Notes: generated by a model from the sequence alone, not told the origin. DNA of 64,000 nt from DATFDN01 sp963767645 (GCA_963767645.1 CAVYEW010000015.1:1-64000); one strand, 5' to 3'; positions 1-11,403 are shown, numbered from the stretch's first letter. Numbers and translations: made by a program.

Positions 1-26
1 GGGAGAGGGGGCGTTGCCGGCTCGTT

Positions 27-64
27 CTCCCTCTCCCGCTTGCGGGAGAGGGTCGGGGTGAGGG
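27..64. repeat. GC-rich palindromic repeat, single copy at window edge
   Basis: The stem CTCTCCCGC/GCGGGAGAG is followed by a G-rich tail (ggtcggggtgagggg) that runs up to the clpA stop codon. Bases 1-10 look like part of a further copy cut by the window edge. The same element, usually as inverted pairs, occurs at five other places in this window. Confidence 0.8.
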
Positions 65-65
65 G

Positions 66-2411
<2,346 letters not shown>

Positions 2412-2475
2412 GGGCGACGCTCCTAACGCGCTCGAGTAGGGAGGGGAGATGGGGCCGGGCGGCGGGGGCGGGGCA

Positions 2476-2805
2476 TCATTCCTTCTCGATCGTGCATTGC
2501 AGCGGGTGCTGGTTCTGGCGGGCGAGGTCCATCACCTGGGTGACCTTGGTCTCCGCCACCTCGTAGGTGTAGACGCCGCAGACGCCGACGCCGCGGCGAT
2601 GCACATGCAGCATGATGCGGGTCGCCTCCTCCCGGTTCTTCTGAAAAAACCGCTCAAGGACATGCACGACGAATTCCATCGGGGTATAATCATCGTTTAA
2701 CATCAATACCTTATACATCGCCGGCTTGCGGGTCTTCGGCCGGGCCTTGACCACCACGCCCGTGTTGGTCCCCTCACCGCCCCCGCGCTTGTCGTTGTCG
2801 CTCAT
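2476..2805 (-). CDS. clpS: ATP-dependent Clp protease adaptor ClpS
   Basis: ClpS binds the ClpA N-domain and delivers N-degron substrates. I chose the start at MSDNDKRGG because GGAAG lies seven bases before it, giving 109 aa. In-frame ATGs further upstream would add only a basic, unconserved tail. The core has the family motif LNDDYTPMEFVVHVLERFF, which forms the N-degron pocket and the ClpA contact. It is followed by HRRGVGVCGVYTYEVAETK. The first 30 residues are a flexible polar leader, as is usual in alphaproteobacteria. Confidence 0.97.
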   Translation of the reverse strand: MSDNDKRGGGEGTNTGVVVKARPKTRKPAMYKVLMLNDDYTPMEFVVHVLERFFQKNREEATRIMLHVHRRGVGVCGVYTYEVAETKVTQVMDLARQNQHPLQCTIEKE

Positions 2806-2949
2806 TGTCAGCTTCCGCGCCATCCGCACCCGTCGCGTCCGGTGTTCACCAGCCGAGCATATCGGAAGGTCGCGGTCGGATAAAAGGGCATTGCTGGGAG
2901 AGTTGCGCGCGCGATGGCGGGTGGGCGCGTACTCCGCGATCAGGCCATG

Positions 2950-2981
2950 AAAAAGCCCCGGGCGGGAACCGACCGGGGCTC
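2950..2981 (-). terminator. Rho-independent terminator of the phasin gene
   Basis: Read on the minus strand, the stem AGCCCCGG / CCGGGGCT is followed by a run of T. It lies about 25 bp beyond the repaired phasin stop codon and before clpS, so it ends the phasin transcript. Confidence 0.8.
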
Positions 2982-3003
2982 GATCACAGCGGGGAACGGC
3001 AGG

Positions 3004-3601
3004 TCAGGCGGCGCGGCCGAACTTCTCAACGGCGAGGCTCATGCGCGCCGTGACCGGCGCCAGCACCTGCTCGGTCAGCTTCAGCGACGTCTCGGTCATC
3101 CGACCCGAACTCGGCGACGGTCTTCTCGATGGTGGTGCGGGCCAGCGCAGCCTGCATTTCGAGCGCGTCCTTCATCGATTTCGCGCCGGCGATCGCCTTG
3201 AACGCGGTCACCGTGTCCGCGATCTGTCCCTGCGCGGTCGCCGCGACCTGCTTGCCCAGATCCTGCATCCCGGCGGCCCAGATCTGGCCCGAGCGCACCA
3301 GCGCGGCGATGTTGCCTTGTCCGAAAGCCACGATCTCTTCAGCGGTCCTCATTGCTTTCTCCAGTCCTTGCTGTAGCCGAGCCTGCGTTTGCTCGACCTG
3401 GGTTGCGGCCTGATCGAGGCCATTCCGGGCGGAGGTCGCCACGCGATCGATGGCGACGCCAGCGGTGTCGGCGGTAGCGCGGCTGGCCGAGACCGCCGCG
3501 TTCACCGAGGCGGCCGCAATGTCGGTGGCAAGAGCCGCAGGCGCGGTCGTCATTGCCGCCGCATCGGCCGCTTGCTCTTCAACTTTGCTTTTCAGTGCCA
3601 T
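3004..3601 (-). CDS. Phasin family protein (frameshifted near its C-terminus)
   Basis: Phasins are small amphipathic helical proteins that coat polyhydroxyalkanoate granules. The start MALKSKVEEQ is at 3601. The body is alanine-rich helix, with the phasin motif EEIVAFGQGNIAALVRSGQ in the middle. After EKTVAEFG the open frame turns into meaningless sequence (SDDRDVAEAD). The next frame gives MTETSLKLTEQVLAPVTAR and ends AVEKFGRAA at 3004, a typical phasin end. The span is 598 nt (3n+1), so one extra base near 3100-3112 explains it. I infer a sequencing error or a very recent mutation. A palindrome resembling a PhaR site lies upstream, and a terminator follows. Confidence 0.88.
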
Positions 3602-3613
3602 CCTGCTCACCCT

Positions 3614-3696
3614 CGTTATGCTGCACTGCACCACGACCAGGAGATAGGGCAGGCATGCGGGCCTATCAAGCGAATTTTGTGCGCTGCACAAAAATT
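3614..3696 (-). promoter_or_regulatory. Candidate PhaR operator region upstream of the phasin gene
   Basis: At 3673-3698 there is a near-perfect inverted repeat, GAATTTTGTGC - GCT - GCACAAAAATTC, differing by one T between arms. A second TGC/GCA-rich site, TGCTGCACTGCA, lies at 3619-3630. PhaR, the repressor that senses polyhydroxybutyrate, is known to bind TGC-rich palindromes before phasin genes. I infer that these sites hold such a repressor. PhaR itself is not in the window. Confidence 0.5.
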
Positions 3697-3820
3697 CCAG
3701 CCAGCCATCGGCGCCACCGCAGCCGCTGGCGTTAACCCATTCAATTTTTGGTCATTTCCTACTGGACAGGCTCCCAGGCCACTCTCTAAGCTTCGCCTCT
3801 CACCGGGAGACTTTGCATTC

Positions 3821-5047
3821 ATGAAAGATTGGCGGTGGCCTCGGTCGGCCCGGTGGGTCCTCTCTGCGGCGATCGCCGTTCTTGGGGCGGCTCTCGGGAC
3901 CGTCCCGGCCGCGGCGCAGATCGGCTCGGACCGCTATGCCTCCATTGTCGTCGATGCGCGGACCGGGGCGGTGCTCGAGGAGGTGAGTGCCGACGCTCCC
4001 CGGCACCCTGCGAGCCTCGCCAAGCTGATGACGCTGTATCTGACGTTCGAGGCCCTGCGCGACCGCCGCGTCACCCTCGACAGTTTCGTGCCCGTCTCGG
4101 AGTACGCCGCCAGCATGGAGCCGACCAAGCTCGGTCTCACTCCGGACACCCGGATCACCGTCGAGCAGGCCATCATGGGGCTCGTGACCCGCTCGGCTAA
4201 TGATGCCGCGGCCGCCTTGGGAGAGATGCTGGGCGGCAGCGAGACGCGCTTCGCCCAGCTGATGACGCTGCGGGCGCGCGCCTTGGGCATGGCGCACAGC
4301 ACCTTCACCAATGCCTCCGGCCTGCCCGATCCGGATGCCTGGACCACTGCGCGCGACCTCGCATTGCTGGCGCGGCGCCTCGTCTACGATTTTCCAGGGT
4401 ACTATCATTATTTCAGCACGCCGCGCTTCGTCTTCCACGGCCAGGTGATTTTCAACCACGACAACATGTTGACATCGTTTCCGGGAGCTGACGGCCTGAA
4501 GACCGGCTATACGATCGCCTCGGGCCACAACCTGGTCACGAGCGCGATGCGCGGCGGCACCCGCCTCATAGGTGTCGAACTCGGCTGCGCCAGCAATGGC
4601 GAGCGGGACATCCACATGGCTGCGCTGCTCACGACGGGCTTCGCCCAAGAGGGCGTGCCGGTAAGCCAGCCTCCGATCGAAGCGGTGCGCGTCAGCCGCT
4701 TCAGCCTGATCAGCTCGGCTCGGGCCGCCGAGCCTGACCGGCGCCTTGAGCCGCGGCTCCATCCGGTCGTGCAGCTTCGCCCCGCGGCCGCGCTCCATTT
4801 CGGCATTCAGGTCGGCAGCTTCGCCACCGAGCGGGCGGCTCGCGCCGCCGCCGAACGGGCGCGGCAGGTGAGCGAGAGCGGCGCAGCCCATGTCGAGCGC
4901 ACCGCCATTCACGGCCGCCGAATCTGGCGGGCCCAGGTCATCGGGATGAGTTCGGCCGAAGCGTCACTCGCCTGCAGCGCCGTAGCCAAGCACGGCACCC
5001 CGTGCGCCGTGATCCGCCCGCAGCCTCGTCAGATGGCGGCGCTCTGA
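3821..5047 (+). CDS. D-alanyl-D-alanine carboxypeptidase (PBP5/6 type) with SPOR domain
   Basis: This exported low-molecular-weight penicillin-binding protein trims the terminal D-Ala from peptidoglycan stem peptides. It is 408 aa and begins MKDWRWPRS after GGGAGA. A signal peptide ends near AAAQIG (residue 33). The three active-site motifs of peptidase family S11 are all present: S65-LAK, S125-AN and K227-TG. The last 80 residues (FGIQVGSFATERAARAAAE) form a SPOR domain, which binds denuded glycan at the septum. Such S11-SPOR fusions are common in alphaproteobacteria. The gene converges on the metC-like gene. Confidence 0.95.
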   Translation: MKDWRWPRSARWVLSAAIAVLGAALGTVPAAAQIGSDRYASIVVDARTGAVLEEVSADAPRHPASLAKLMTLYLTFEALRDRRVTLDSFVPVSEYAASMEPTKLGLTPDTRITVEQAIMGLVTRSANDAAAALGEMLGGSETRFAQLMTLRARALGMAHSTFTNASGLPDPDAWTTARDLALLARRLVYDFPGYYHYFSTPRFVFHGQVIFNHDNMLTSFPGADGLKTGYTIASGHNLVTSAMRGGTRLIGVELGCASNGERDIHMAALLTTGFAQEGVPVSQPPIEAVRVSRFSLISSARAAEPDRRLEPRLHPVVQLRPAAALHFGIQVGSFATERAARAAAERARQVSESGAAHVERTAIHGRRIWRAQVIGMSSAEASLACSAVAKHGTPCAVIRPQPRQMAAL

Positions 5048-5072
5048 AACGATGCGTGCCATCTCGCAGGCG

Positions 5073-6275
5073 CTATCTGACGCGCTGGCGCAGCGTTGCC
5101 AAGCCCTGCTCCAGGTCAGCGATCAGATCCGCCACATCCTCCAGTCCGATATGCAGCCGGACGGCTGCACCTTGGAATGAGGCTGCCTTCGCGGTGCGGG
5201 TAACGAAGCCGGTGGTCGGCAGCGCCAAGCTTTCGTAGCCGCCCCAGGACGCGCCAATGCCGAACAGTTCGAGCGCCTCCACGAAACGATGCGTGTCCTC
5301 GGCGCTGAACTCGGGCTGGAAGACGATGCCGAACAGGCTGCACGCTCCGCTGAAGTCGCGTTTCCAGATCGCATGGCCGGGCGCACCCGGGAGCGCCGGA
5401 TGGAGCACCTGCGCGATCTCCGGACGGGCGGCACACCAAGCCGCCACCTCGAGGCCGGCCTGCATCTGCGCCGCCAGCCGCACTGCTAGCGTGCGGATGC
5501 CGCGCAGGGTGAGCCAGCAATCGTCGGGGCTGGCATACTGGCCAAGCGCGCTCGCCGTCGCGTGCAGCCGCTTCCAGTCGGCATCGCTGTTCACAGTGAC
5601 GCTGCCGATCAGCACGTCCGAATGTCCGGCCGGGTACTTGGTGAGTGCCTGGATCGAGACATCGACCCCGTGACGGAACGGCTGGAAGAAGTGGATGCCC
5701 CAGGTATTGTCCATCAGCACCTTGGCGCCGGCGCTGTGCGCTGCCCGAGCCAGGGCGGGAATGTCCTGCATCTCGAAGGTGTGGCTGCCGGGGCTCTCGG
5801 TGTAGAGGACGGTCGTGTTCGGCCGCATCAGCTCGGCCAGACCGGCCTCGTCGATGCAAGGATCATAAAATGTCGTCTCGATGCCGAGGCGCGGCAGCAT
5901 GGTCGTCGCGAAATTGCGTGCCGGCCCATAGACGCTGTCCGGCATCAGGCAATGCTCGCCGGCATTCAGGAACGCGAGCAGCGGCACGGTCACGGCGGCA
6001 AGGCCCGAGCCGACGATCTGGCACCTTGTTCCGCCTTCGATCTCGGCAACGGCGTTCTCCAGGGCCCAATGCGTCTCGCTGCCGCCCAGCCCATAGCTGA
6101 GGGCCTGTTCACCGCGCCTGCCGGCCAGCGCCTTGCGCTCTGCCATGGTGGGATAGAGCACGGTCGAGCCGCGCAGCAGAGGCGGGTTGACGAAGCCGTG
6201 GACCCGCTTGCCGGCCCGTCCGACATGCGACATGCGGGTGCGGAAGCCTTCGCCCTTGGTCTTTCCTTCCGCCAT
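5073..6275 (-). CDS. metC: Cystathionine beta-lyase (PLP-dependent, Cys/Met metabolism)
   Basis: This enzyme cleaves cystathionine to homocysteine, pyruvate and ammonia. At 400 aa it is the normal size of the Cys/Met-metabolism PLP family. The PLP phosphate-binding region is around GSGLAAVTVPLLAF, and the aspartate contacting the cofactor is in LMDNTWG. The Schiff-base lysine sits in QALTKYPAGHSDV near residue 218. The ending SYESLALPT is characteristic of beta- rather than gamma-lyases. It is the last gene of a minus-strand run and lies four bases after the sulfurtransferase gene, so the two are probably co-transcribed. Confidence 0.93.
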   Translation of the reverse strand: MAEGKTKGEGFRTRMSHVGRAGKRVHGFVNPPLLRGSTVLYPTMAERKALAGRRGEQALSYGLGGSETHWALENAVAEIEGGTRCQIVGSGLAAVTVPLLAFLNAGEHCLMPDSVYGPARNFATTMLPRLGIETTFYDPCIDEAGLAELMRPNTTVLYTESPGSHTFEMQDIPALARAAHSAGAKVLMDNTWGIHFFQPFRHGVDVSIQALTKYPAGHSDVLIGSVTVNSDADWKRLHATASALGQYASPDDCWLTLRGIRTLAVRLAAQMQAGLEVAAWCAARPEIAQVLHPALPGAPGHAIWKRDFSGACSLFGIVFQPEFSAEDTHRFVEALELFGIGASWGGYESLALPTTGFVTRTAKAASFQGAAVRLHIGLEDVADLIADLEQGLATLRQRVR

Positions 6276-6279
6276 TTGC

Positions 6280-7131
6280 TCAGCGTGCCTCCATGCCAGT
6301 CGCGATCGGGGTGTCAGGGCGGTCGCCCCATTCGGTCCAGGACCCGTCGTAGACCGCCCCGTCCGGCAGGCCGGCGAGCCGCATCCCGAGCGTAAGGATG
6401 CAGGCGGTTACGCCGCTGCCGCAACTCGTCACTACCGGGCGGTTCCCGTCCACTCCGGCCTGGGCAAGCCGGGCGCGCAAGGCGGCCGGATCGCGGAACG
6501 TTCCGTCAGCGTTGAGCAGATCGGTGTAGGGAAGGCTGCGCGAGCCGGGGATGTGGCCGCTGCGCATACCCGCGCGCGGCTCCGGCTGTTCGCCACTGAA
6601 GCGGGCGGCCGCACGGGCATCCAGGACCAGATCGGCCGCGGTCTGCACGTTGCGCAACACATCGCCGATGCCGCGCACCCTCGCAGCGCGGAAGTCGGGG
6701 CGGAATATGGCCGGGGACGCCGGCTTGGGCTCGCCGCGCTCGATCTCGCGGGCCTCGCGCATCCATTTCGGCAGTCCGCCGTCCAGCACCGCGGCCCGGT
6801 CATGGCCGAACAGGCCCATCAGCCACCACCCGCGCGCCGCCGAGGCGAGGCCCTTCTGGTCGTAGAACACTACCTGCGTGGCGTTCGAGACACCGAGCGC
6901 GCCGATGAGCTTCGCGAACCGCCCGGGCGAGGGGATCATGTGCGGCAGGTCGGTATCCGGATCGGCGAAGGCGTCGATATCGAAGTACCGTGCTCCTGGG
7001 ATATGCCCGGCCAGGAACTCGGCAGCGCCATCCTTGGCCTCGTTTGGCAGGTACTTGGTCGCGTCGAGCACGACCAGGTCGGGGCTGCCGAGCCGTTCGG
7101 CGAGCCATTCAGTGCTGACCAGCGGCTGCAT
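6280..7131 (-). CDS. sseA: 3-mercaptopyruvate sulfurtransferase (tandem rhodanese)
   Basis: This cytosolic enzyme transfers sulfur from 3-mercaptopyruvate to thiophilic acceptors. I start at MQPLVSTEWLAERLG (283 aa), as the longer frame only adds a non-conserved leader. Two rhodanese domains are visible. The N-terminal one lacks a cysteine loop. The C-terminal one carries the active loop CGSGVTA. That form (rather than the CRxGxR loop of thiosulfate sulfurtransferases) marks mercaptopyruvate specificity. Its neighbour is cystathionine beta-lyase, so the pair links desulfuration of sulfur amino acids. Confidence 0.93.
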   Translation of the reverse strand: MQPLVSTEWLAERLGSPDLVVLDATKYLPNEAKDGAAEFLAGHIPGARYFDIDAFADPDTDLPHMIPSPGRFAKLIGALGVSNATQVVFYDQKGLASAARGWWLMGLFGHDRAAVLDGGLPKWMREAREIERGEPKPASPAIFRPDFRAARVRGIGDVLRNVQTAADLVLDARAAARFSGEQPEPRAGMRSGHIPGSRSLPYTDLLNADGTFRDPAALRARLAQAGVDGNRPVVTSCGSGVTACILTLGMRLAGLPDGAVYDGSWTEWGDRPDTPIATGMEAR

Positions 7132-7139
7132 GCTGCCTC

Positions 7140-7857
7140 CTACTCCGCGGGCGCGATGATGATGCGCCAATTCTGCCGGCCCTTGTTCTCGATTTTCAGA
7201 ATCCGCACCGGCCCGATCTCGGCCGTAGAGGCGACATGCGTGCCGCCGCAGGGCTGGAGGTCGGTCGGAGGCTCGTCCGCGCCGATACGCACCAGCCTGA
7301 TCCGCCCCGCACCGCGCGGCGGCTTGACGGACAGCGTGCGTACCAGCCCTGGATCTGCGTCGAGCACCGCCTCATCGACCCATTCGGCAGTCACCGGATG
7401 ATCGGCGGCGATCAGCGCGTTCAGCCTTGCTTCGATCAACTCCCTGTCCGGTGGGCTCGGCAGGTCGAAGTCGAGGCGCGATCGCTCGAGCCCGATCGCG
7501 CCCCCCGTAACTGCCGCCTCGCGCAGCAGCGCGCTCAGCAAATGCAGCGAGGTATGCGCTCGCATCAGTCGGTGCCGGCGGCCCCAATCGAGTTCGCCTC
7601 TCACGTCCGTCCCGACGGACGGCAACGCCCCGTCGGGAACGGGAACATGCAGGATGGCCTCGCCCTCGCCCTTGAGCGTGTCGCCGATGCGCGCCTCGCC
7701 ACCGTCCCAGCGCAGCAGGCCCACATCGCCCGGCTGCCCACCGGATCGAGCGTAGAAGACCGTGCGGTCGAGTACCGATCCCCTCCGGCCCGCTGGCGAG
7801 CACGCGCGCATGCATCGTGCTCAGGCGCGGATCAACTAGGAACAGCCGATCGGTCAT
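7140..7857 (-). CDS. Alanyl-tRNA editing protein AlaX-type (frameshifted)
   Basis: This is a trans-editing hydrolase that removes Ser or Gly from mischarged tRNA-Ala. The start MTDRLFLVDP at 7857 overlaps the Nudix stop by four bases (ATGA). After HARVLASGPEG the frame is lost. The next frame gives VLDRTVFYARSGGQPGD, the canonical editing-domain start. The zinc ligands follow: HTSLH and CGGTHV. The span of 718 nt is 3n+1, so one extra base near 7775-7785 accounts for the break. Both halves are well conserved, so I read this as a sequencing error rather than a dead gene. Confidence 0.88.
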
Positions 7858-8501
7858 GCCGCGCCCCATGCCGAGCGTACCCGCTCCCGCCGCGCCTGGA
7901 ACCACAGCAGGGCGAACGCCGCGACCGAGTTCGCGATTTTCCCGTCCAGCGCGGCGTCGATCGCGCGCTGCGCCGGCCAGAGGCGCAAGCGGATATCCTC
8001 GTTCTCGCCGAGGAGCCCGGCGTGGCCGCAGATGCCGGAGGCATCGGCTTCGGGCGCGACGATCTCGCCCACGAACAACGCGCAAAGTTCATCCGCACCT
8101 CCCGGGGTAAGCAAGACGTCGCCGATCTTCATCAAACGTCCGGGGCGCAATCCCATCTCCTCGAGGACTTCGCGGCGGATGGTAGCTTCGGGGGGCTCGC
8201 CGCCATCGCACAACCCAGCCGGCACTTCGGTCATGATCGGGTCGAGTCCCGCGGCCAAAGCCGGAAGGCGGAACTGCTCGATCAGGACCACGACATCCTT
8301 GGCCGGGTCATAGGGCAGCATGGCGGCAGCCCGGCCGCGCCGCCAGAGCTCCCAGGTCCTGATGCCCGATTGCGCACCGTCAAAGCGGCGATGACGGAAT
8401 CGGATTTGATCGAGCGGAAATCGCCCGTTCCAAACGCGCTCCTCGCCGATGACCTCAACGTCCGGGTGCGACGGCAACGGCGGGGGCGGAGGACGGTTCA
8501 T
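7854..8501 (-). CDS. Nudix hydrolase, ADP-ribose pyrophosphatase type
   Basis: It hydrolyses a nucleoside diphosphate linked to X, most likely ADP-ribose. The start MNRPPPPPLP gives 215 aa. The Nudix box is complete: G-LCDGG-E-PPEATIR-REVLEEMG. The fold resembles NudF/YffH proteins, with VVLIEQFRLPAL before the box and TPGGADELCALFVGEI after it. The gene is translationally coupled to the AlaX gene. Substrate specificity within the ADP-sugar group cannot be decided from sequence. Confidence 0.9.
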   Translation of the reverse strand: MNRPPPPPLPSHPDVEVIGEERVWNGRFPLDQIRFRHRRFDGAQSGIRTWELWRRGRAAAMLPYDPAKDVVVLIEQFRLPALAAGLDPIMTEVPAGLCDGGEPPEATIRREVLEEMGLRPGRLMKIGDVLLTPGGADELCALFVGEIVAPEADASGICGHAGLLGENEDIRLRLWPAQRAIDAALDGKIANSVAAFALLWFQARRERVRSAWGAA

Positions 8502-8552
8502 GGCCGCAGGATAGGCTGCGCGCGTCCGCTCGCCCACCCCAGGGCAGCGATC

Positions 8553-9440
8553 TCAGGCGTTCACGTTCACCCCGAGCAGCCGGCGCAGGCGCTCCGCTCC
8601 GGCCGCGCCCTTCAGCGCCTCCCGCCAACTCGCCTCTGCCACGCGCTGATGCGCCAGCACTGCCTCGTCGGCACTCGTGACCATGGCCACGCCGGTCTGC
8701 CGGCCGAGATGGGTGTCGGCGCGGAACGGATTGATTGCTAGCGAAACGCGATCGCGGGCGCGCAGGACAGTGAAATGGGAGCTCGGTTCCGGCCCGGACA
8801 GGAGCCCGAATTGCAGCCCCATCGGCTCGGCTTCCATCAACTCGGCCATCCGGCGCACCTCGACCTCGGCGATCTGACGGCAGCGCAGCCGGGTCGCCTC
8901 CGAGACCGGCAAACCGTCAGCGATGCCGGCTTCCAGAAGCCGACGCACCGAGGAGAGCGAGACCATGCTGATGATTCCCGGGCGCCGAGCGGCATACATG
9001 CGCTTGCGGGCGCCGAGCGTGCCCAGGATCTGCTCGGAGGCGGCAAGCAGAGCGGCCCGATCCGCCCCTGGCTGCTCCGCGGCGTCCTCGAACGCCTGGG
9101 TCAGCACCGCGTCGTACACTTCCGACGTGGTCAGGTAGCAGAGCGGGCCGAAGACCTCGAGCACCTGATCGGCAGTCTCCTCCATCTGGCGGAGGCGCTC
9201 GAAATAGGCGATCGGCCGATTGTAGTACTCGACGCCGATGCCGAGCAGGGTGAGCGGCGACAGGTTGAGCAGCTCGGCCAGCCGCTTCACCGTGTCGAGC
9301 TTGATGACCTCGCCTTTTTCGTAACGGTAGAGAGCCGCGCGCGAAACCCCGAGTCGAGCGGCAATCTCCTCGGCCCGCAATCCCAATTCCAGCCTGAATG
9401 CCCGGAGTTGCTGACCAATTTCCGTGAACCGCATCGACAT
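8553..9440 (-). CDS. XRE-family transcriptional regulator
   Basis: The protein is 295 aa starting at MSMRFTEIGQQ. Residues 5-65 form a Cro/C1-type helix-turn-helix (LRAEEIAARLGVSRAALYRYEKGEV). A roughly 200-residue helical domain of unknown ligand follows (VRRMAELMEAEPMGLQFGLL). It is the first gene of the minus-strand run that includes the Nudix, AlaX, sulfurtransferase and lyase genes, 51 bp upstream of the Nudix start, so it may control that operon. I do not recognise its effector. Confidence 0.85.
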   Translation of the reverse strand: MSMRFTEIGQQLRAFRLELGLRAEEIAARLGVSRAALYRYEKGEVIKLDTVKRLAELLNLSPLTLLGIGVEYYNRPIAYFERLRQMEETADQVLEVFGPLCYLTTSEVYDAVLTQAFEDAAEQPGADRAALLAASEQILGTLGARKRMYAARRPGIISMVSLSSVRRLLEAGIADGLPVSEATRLRCRQIAEVEVRRMAELMEAEPMGLQFGLLSGPEPSSHFTVLRARDRVSLAINPFRADTHLGRQTGVAMVTSADEAVLAHQRVAEASWREALKGAAGAERLRRLLGVNVNA

Positions 9441-9571
9441 AACAGGCCCCGCCCCTCGTCTCCTAAGCGTGCAATCCGCGGCCGGGAGACGTCTCAGAAA
9501 ATAATGTCCGGGCCGTAAGCTTATGGGGGTGAGCCCCGGATTCTGCAACCCTGATCGTGCAGCGGGACTCC

Positions 9572-10459
9572 CTACCCTTTACCGCGGATTGAAAAGTTGG
9601 CGAGTCCCTCGATTGCCTGGATCAGCGCCGAGTGGTCGAGATCGGCGCCGCCCCAGGCCGCGCAAGAATCGAGCATCTGCTGCGCCACGGCGGTATTGGG
9701 CAGCGCCACATTGAGCGAGCGGGCCGCAGACAGGGCGAGGCTCAGGTCCTTCTGGTGCAGCCGAACCCGGAAACCAGGCTCGAAGCTGCCCTTGATCATG
9801 CGCTCGGCGTGCAGCTCCAGCACGCGGGAGGCTGCGAAGCCGCCGCTGATCGCCTGGCGCACCTTGGCCGGGTCGGCCCCGGCCTTGGCGGCGAAGACCA
9901 GCGCCTCCGCCACCGCCTGGATATTGAGCGCCACGATGATCTGGTTGGCGACCTTGCAGGTCTGGCCGGCGCCGTTCTCCTCGCCGACATGGGTAATCGT
10001 CTTACCCATTTTCTCGAACAGGGGCTTGGCGCGGGCAAAGGCCGCCTCCGGGCCGCCGACCATGATGGTCAGCGTCGCCTGCTGGGCGCCGACTTCCCCG
10101 CCGGAGACCGGCGCATCGAGATAGTCGCAGCCCTTCTCGTTGATGCGCCTGGCGAACTCCTTGGTGGCGATCGGGCTGATGGAAGACATATCGATGACCA
10201 GCGTGCCGCGCCGCAGCCCTTCCGCCGCTCCGTCCTCCCCGAACAGCGCCGCCTCGACGTCGGGCGTATCCGGCACCATCAGGATCAGCACCTCGGCCTT
10301 GGCCGCGACCGCGCGTGTGCCGGCCACGACCTCGGCGGCGGAGCGGATGTCGTCCTTCAGGCTGGCGCGCTCCGGCACGACGAGATCGTGGCCCGCCTTC
10401 TTGAGATTGAGCGCCATCGGACGGCCCATGATGCCAAGGCCGATGAAACCGATCTTCAT
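9572..10459 (-). CDS. glxR: 2-hydroxy-3-oxopropionate (tartronate semialdehyde) reductase
   Basis: An NAD(P)H-dependent enzyme of the beta-hydroxyacid dehydrogenase family that reduces tartronate semialdehyde to glycerate. It is 295 aa. The Rossmann motif GFIGLGIMGRPMALNL is at residues 4-19. The substrate loop DAPVSGGEVGAQ follows, and the catalytic lysine lies in GQTCKVANQI. The hydroxypyruvate isomerase gene is immediately upstream on the same strand with a four-base gap. Together they indicate glyoxylate (glyoxylate carboligase) metabolism, although the carboligase gene itself is not here. Confidence 0.93.
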   Translation of the reverse strand: MKIGFIGLGIMGRPMALNLKKAGHDLVVPERASLKDDIRSAAEVVAGTRAVAAKAEVLILMVPDTPDVEAALFGEDGAAEGLRRGTLVIDMSSISPIATKEFARRINEKGCDYLDAPVSGGEVGAQQATLTIMVGGPEAAFARAKPLFEKMGKTITHVGEENGAGQTCKVANQIIVALNIQAVAEALVFAAKAGADPAKVRQAISGGFAASRVLELHAERMIKGSFEPGFRVRLHQKDLSLALSAARSLNVALPNTAVAQQMLDSCAAWGGADLDHSALIQAIEGLANFSIRGKG

Positions 10460-10463
10460 CCCG

Positions 10464-11246
10464 CTACTCCCCTGAGTGCCGCTTCAGCCAGCCTAGGCCT
10501 GCATCGGTTTCCCCCGCTGGCCGGTACTCGCAGCCGACCCAGCCGGTGTAGCCAAGCTGGTCCATGCGCCGGAACACATAGTCCCAGCCGATCTCGCCCG
10601 TGCCCGGCTCGTTGCGCGCCGGCACGTCGGCGATCTGCATATGAGCGATCACCGGCATGAACTGCTCCATGCGCTTGGTGATGTCGCCCTCCGTGACCTG
10701 CACATGGTAGACGTCGAATTGAAGCCCGATCCGATCGCGTCCGAGCGCCTCCACGAACGCGGCGCCCTGCGCCTGGGTGTGGAGGAAGTAGCCGGGCATG
10801 TCGCGATGGTTGATCGGCTCGATGGCGATCCGCACCCCGGCCTTGCGCGCCTCCTCCCCGGCCCAGGCGAGATTGGCGGCATAGACCGCGCCCGCCGCAA
10901 TCAGGCTCACGTTCTGAGGCACGATCCCGGCCATGCAGTGGACCAGCTTGCAGTTCAGCGCCTCGGCGTAGTCGAGCGCGCGACGCACGCCGTCGCGGAA
11001 CGCCGCCTCCCGACCCGGCAGGGCCGCAAGGCCGCGCTCTCCCTTGGCCCAGTCGCCGGGCGGCATGTTGAACAGCGCCTGGGTGAGCCCGTTGGCATCG
11101 AGCCGGCGGCGGATCTCGGCGGCCGGGTGCTCATAGGGGAACAGGAACTCCACGCCCTTGAACCCCGCCCGTGCCGCGCGATCGAAGCGGTCGAGGAAAT
11201 CCACCTCGTTGAACATCATCGACAGATTGGCTGCAAAGCGTGGCAT
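10464..11246 (-). CDS. hyi: Hydroxypyruvate isomerase
   Basis: It interconverts hydroxypyruvate and tartronate semialdehyde and has a TIM-barrel fold. The start MPRFAANLSMMFNEVDFL gives 260 aa, the family size. Metal-binding acidic residues are visible in IAIEPINHRDMPGYFL, LQFDVYHVQ and ADVPARNEPGTGEIG. It is the first gene of a two-gene operon with glxR, and the ABC permease operon starts divergently 157 bp away. Confidence 0.94.
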   Translation of the reverse strand: MPRFAANLSMMFNEVDFLDRFDRAARAGFKGVEFLFPYEHPAAEIRRRLDANGLTQALFNMPPGDWAKGERGLAALPGREAAFRDGVRRALDYAEALNCKLVHCMAGIVPQNVSLIAAGAVYAANLAWAGEEARKAGVRIAIEPINHRDMPGYFLHTQAQGAAFVEALGRDRIGLQFDVYHVQVTEGDITKRMEQFMPVIAHMQIADVPARNEPGTGEIGWDYVFRRMDQLGYTGWVGCEYRPAGETDAGLGWLKRHSGE

Positions 11247-11403
11247 GGTCCCCTCCATCGGTCCCGCGCGAAGGCTATAGGCGCGGTCACGCCTTGACCA
11301 GCCGCCCAGCCTCGGGCGTCCTGTCGCGGATTTTCCGGGTCGCTTCGCCGGGCCATCGGCCCTACGGTAGCGTGCAATTTCCGAGAGGATCGTCGCGCCG
11401 CAC

